The notes under the pieces were generated by a model. It saw only the letters and a program-made list of their open reading frames with translations. It was not told the DNA's origin and ran no database searches. The position numbers were made by a program, and so were the translations under genes. This document shows, in pieces, positions 5,317-5,732 of a stretch of DNA of 5,732 nucleotides. Each line of letters opens with the position of its first letter. Position 1 is the first letter of the stretch. Source of the stretch: Pseudomonadota bacterium (GTDB lineage Bacteria; Pseudomonadota; Gammaproteobacteria; Steroidobacterales; GCA-2729495); contig JAUPLK010000121.1 in NCBI GenBank assembly GCA_030836925.1, positions 1 through 5,732 on the forward strand, in the 5' to 3' direction.

Positions 5317-5732
5317 TCATCACCGGCAGCACGCGCGGCATTGGCCGCGGTCTGGCCGTTGAATTTCTGAAGCGCGGGCACAACGTCGTGGTGTCCAGCC
5401 GCAGGCAGGCCGATGTCGACAAGGCCGTCGGCGAACTCGCCGCCACCGGCCCAGCCAAGGTTGCCGGCACCAGCTGCGACGTCACCCGCAAGACCGATGT
5501 GCAGGCGCTGTGGGATTTTGCCGTAGCGGCTTTCGGCCGCGTCGACTTCTGGATCAACAACGCCGGGCGCGCCACCTCGCGCTACGAAGTGCATGAACTG
5601 CCCGAGGAGATGGTGCACACGCTGGTCGATGGCAACTTCAAGGGCAGCGTGTTCGGCTCGCAGGTGGCGACCAGCGGCTTCCGCCGGCAGGGTTCCGGTG
5701 CGCTCTACAACATGCTCGGCGGCAGCTTCGAC
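5304..5732 (+). CDS. Short-chain dehydrogenase/reductase, NOL/NYC1-like branch, 3'-truncated by window edge
   Basis: The first 143 residues of a classical SDR are visible, and the frame is open to the last base. The Rossmann dinucleotide motif TGSTRGIG is at 7-14. Asp59 in CDVT is the usual adenine-contacting residue. NNAG is at 85-88 and the structural Asn is N111. Arg33 and Arg34 after the second beta strand (SSRR) favour NADPH. The catalytic Ser-Tyr-Lys triad lies beyond the edge, although the YNMLGGS stretch near 135-141 may be the strand carrying the serine. The pattern VVITGSTRGIG, then GTSCDVT, then DFWINNAG resembles plant chlorophyll b reductase NOL and related bacterial SDRs more than FabG. 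The start is ATG, overlapping the end of idi by 13 bp, so the two are co-transcribed. The substrate is unknown; operon position suggests isoprenoid, carotenoid or lipid metabolism. The family is certain and the branch is moderately supported from memory. Confidence 0.88.
   Translation, partial: MANVVITGSTRGIGRGLAVEFLKRGHNVVVSSRRQADVDKAVGELAATGPAKVAGTSCDVTRKTDVQALWDFAVAAFGRVDFWINNAGRATSRYEVHELPEEMVHTLVDGNFKGSVFGSQVATSGFRRQGSGALYNMLGGSFD

Overview
The window is a high-GC bacterial segment. Dense packing, overlapping genes and copies of GTAG/GTGG-type repetitive extragenic palindromes (REPs) suggest a gammaproteobacterium, perhaps near Xanthomonadales, Nevskiales or their relatives. That placement is an inference from style, not from a marker gene. 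The notable content is a mevalonate-pathway operon, which is uncommon in this group because most of its members make isoprenoids by the MEP (DXP) route.

Left part (1-2287): the 3' part of a crotonase-family gene (+, 1-513) converges on a complete long-chain acyl-CoA ligase gene of FadD type (-, 620-2287). Both look like acyl-CoA metabolism. The roughly 106-bp gap between them is almost entirely REP-derived: two complete REPs face each other, flanked by extra copies of the REP head in tandem. The stop codons of both genes are the TAG of the outermost GTAGGAGCGG heads.

Middle (2288-2476): a 189-bp divergent intergenic region between the acyl-CoA ligase gene and the mevalonate operon. It must carry the promoters for both directions. 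It contains one short perfect inverted repeat and no convincing sigma70 boxes.

Right part (2477-5732): a tightly packed + strand operon. The first gene encodes a 751-residue fusion of class II HMG-CoA reductase (about residues 1-430) and a GHMP-family mevalonate kinase (about 447-751). One polypeptide would therefore convert HMG-CoA to mevalonate and then to 5-phosphomevalonate. Its stop codon overlaps the start of a type 1 (Nudix) isopentenyl-diphosphate isomerase gene by ATGA. That gene in turn overlaps by 13 bp a short-chain dehydrogenase/reductase gene resembling the chlorophyll b reductase (NOL/NYC1) branch, which runs off the right edge. Phosphomevalonate kinase, diphosphomevalonate decarboxylase and HMG-CoA synthase are not in the window. 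If the pathway is complete they must lie elsewhere, possibly further along this operon.

The most interesting item is the HMG-CoA reductase-mevalonate kinase fusion. All the catalytic residues I can place are intact in both halves, and the position that sets NADH preference in the Pseudomonas mevalonii enzyme is changed.
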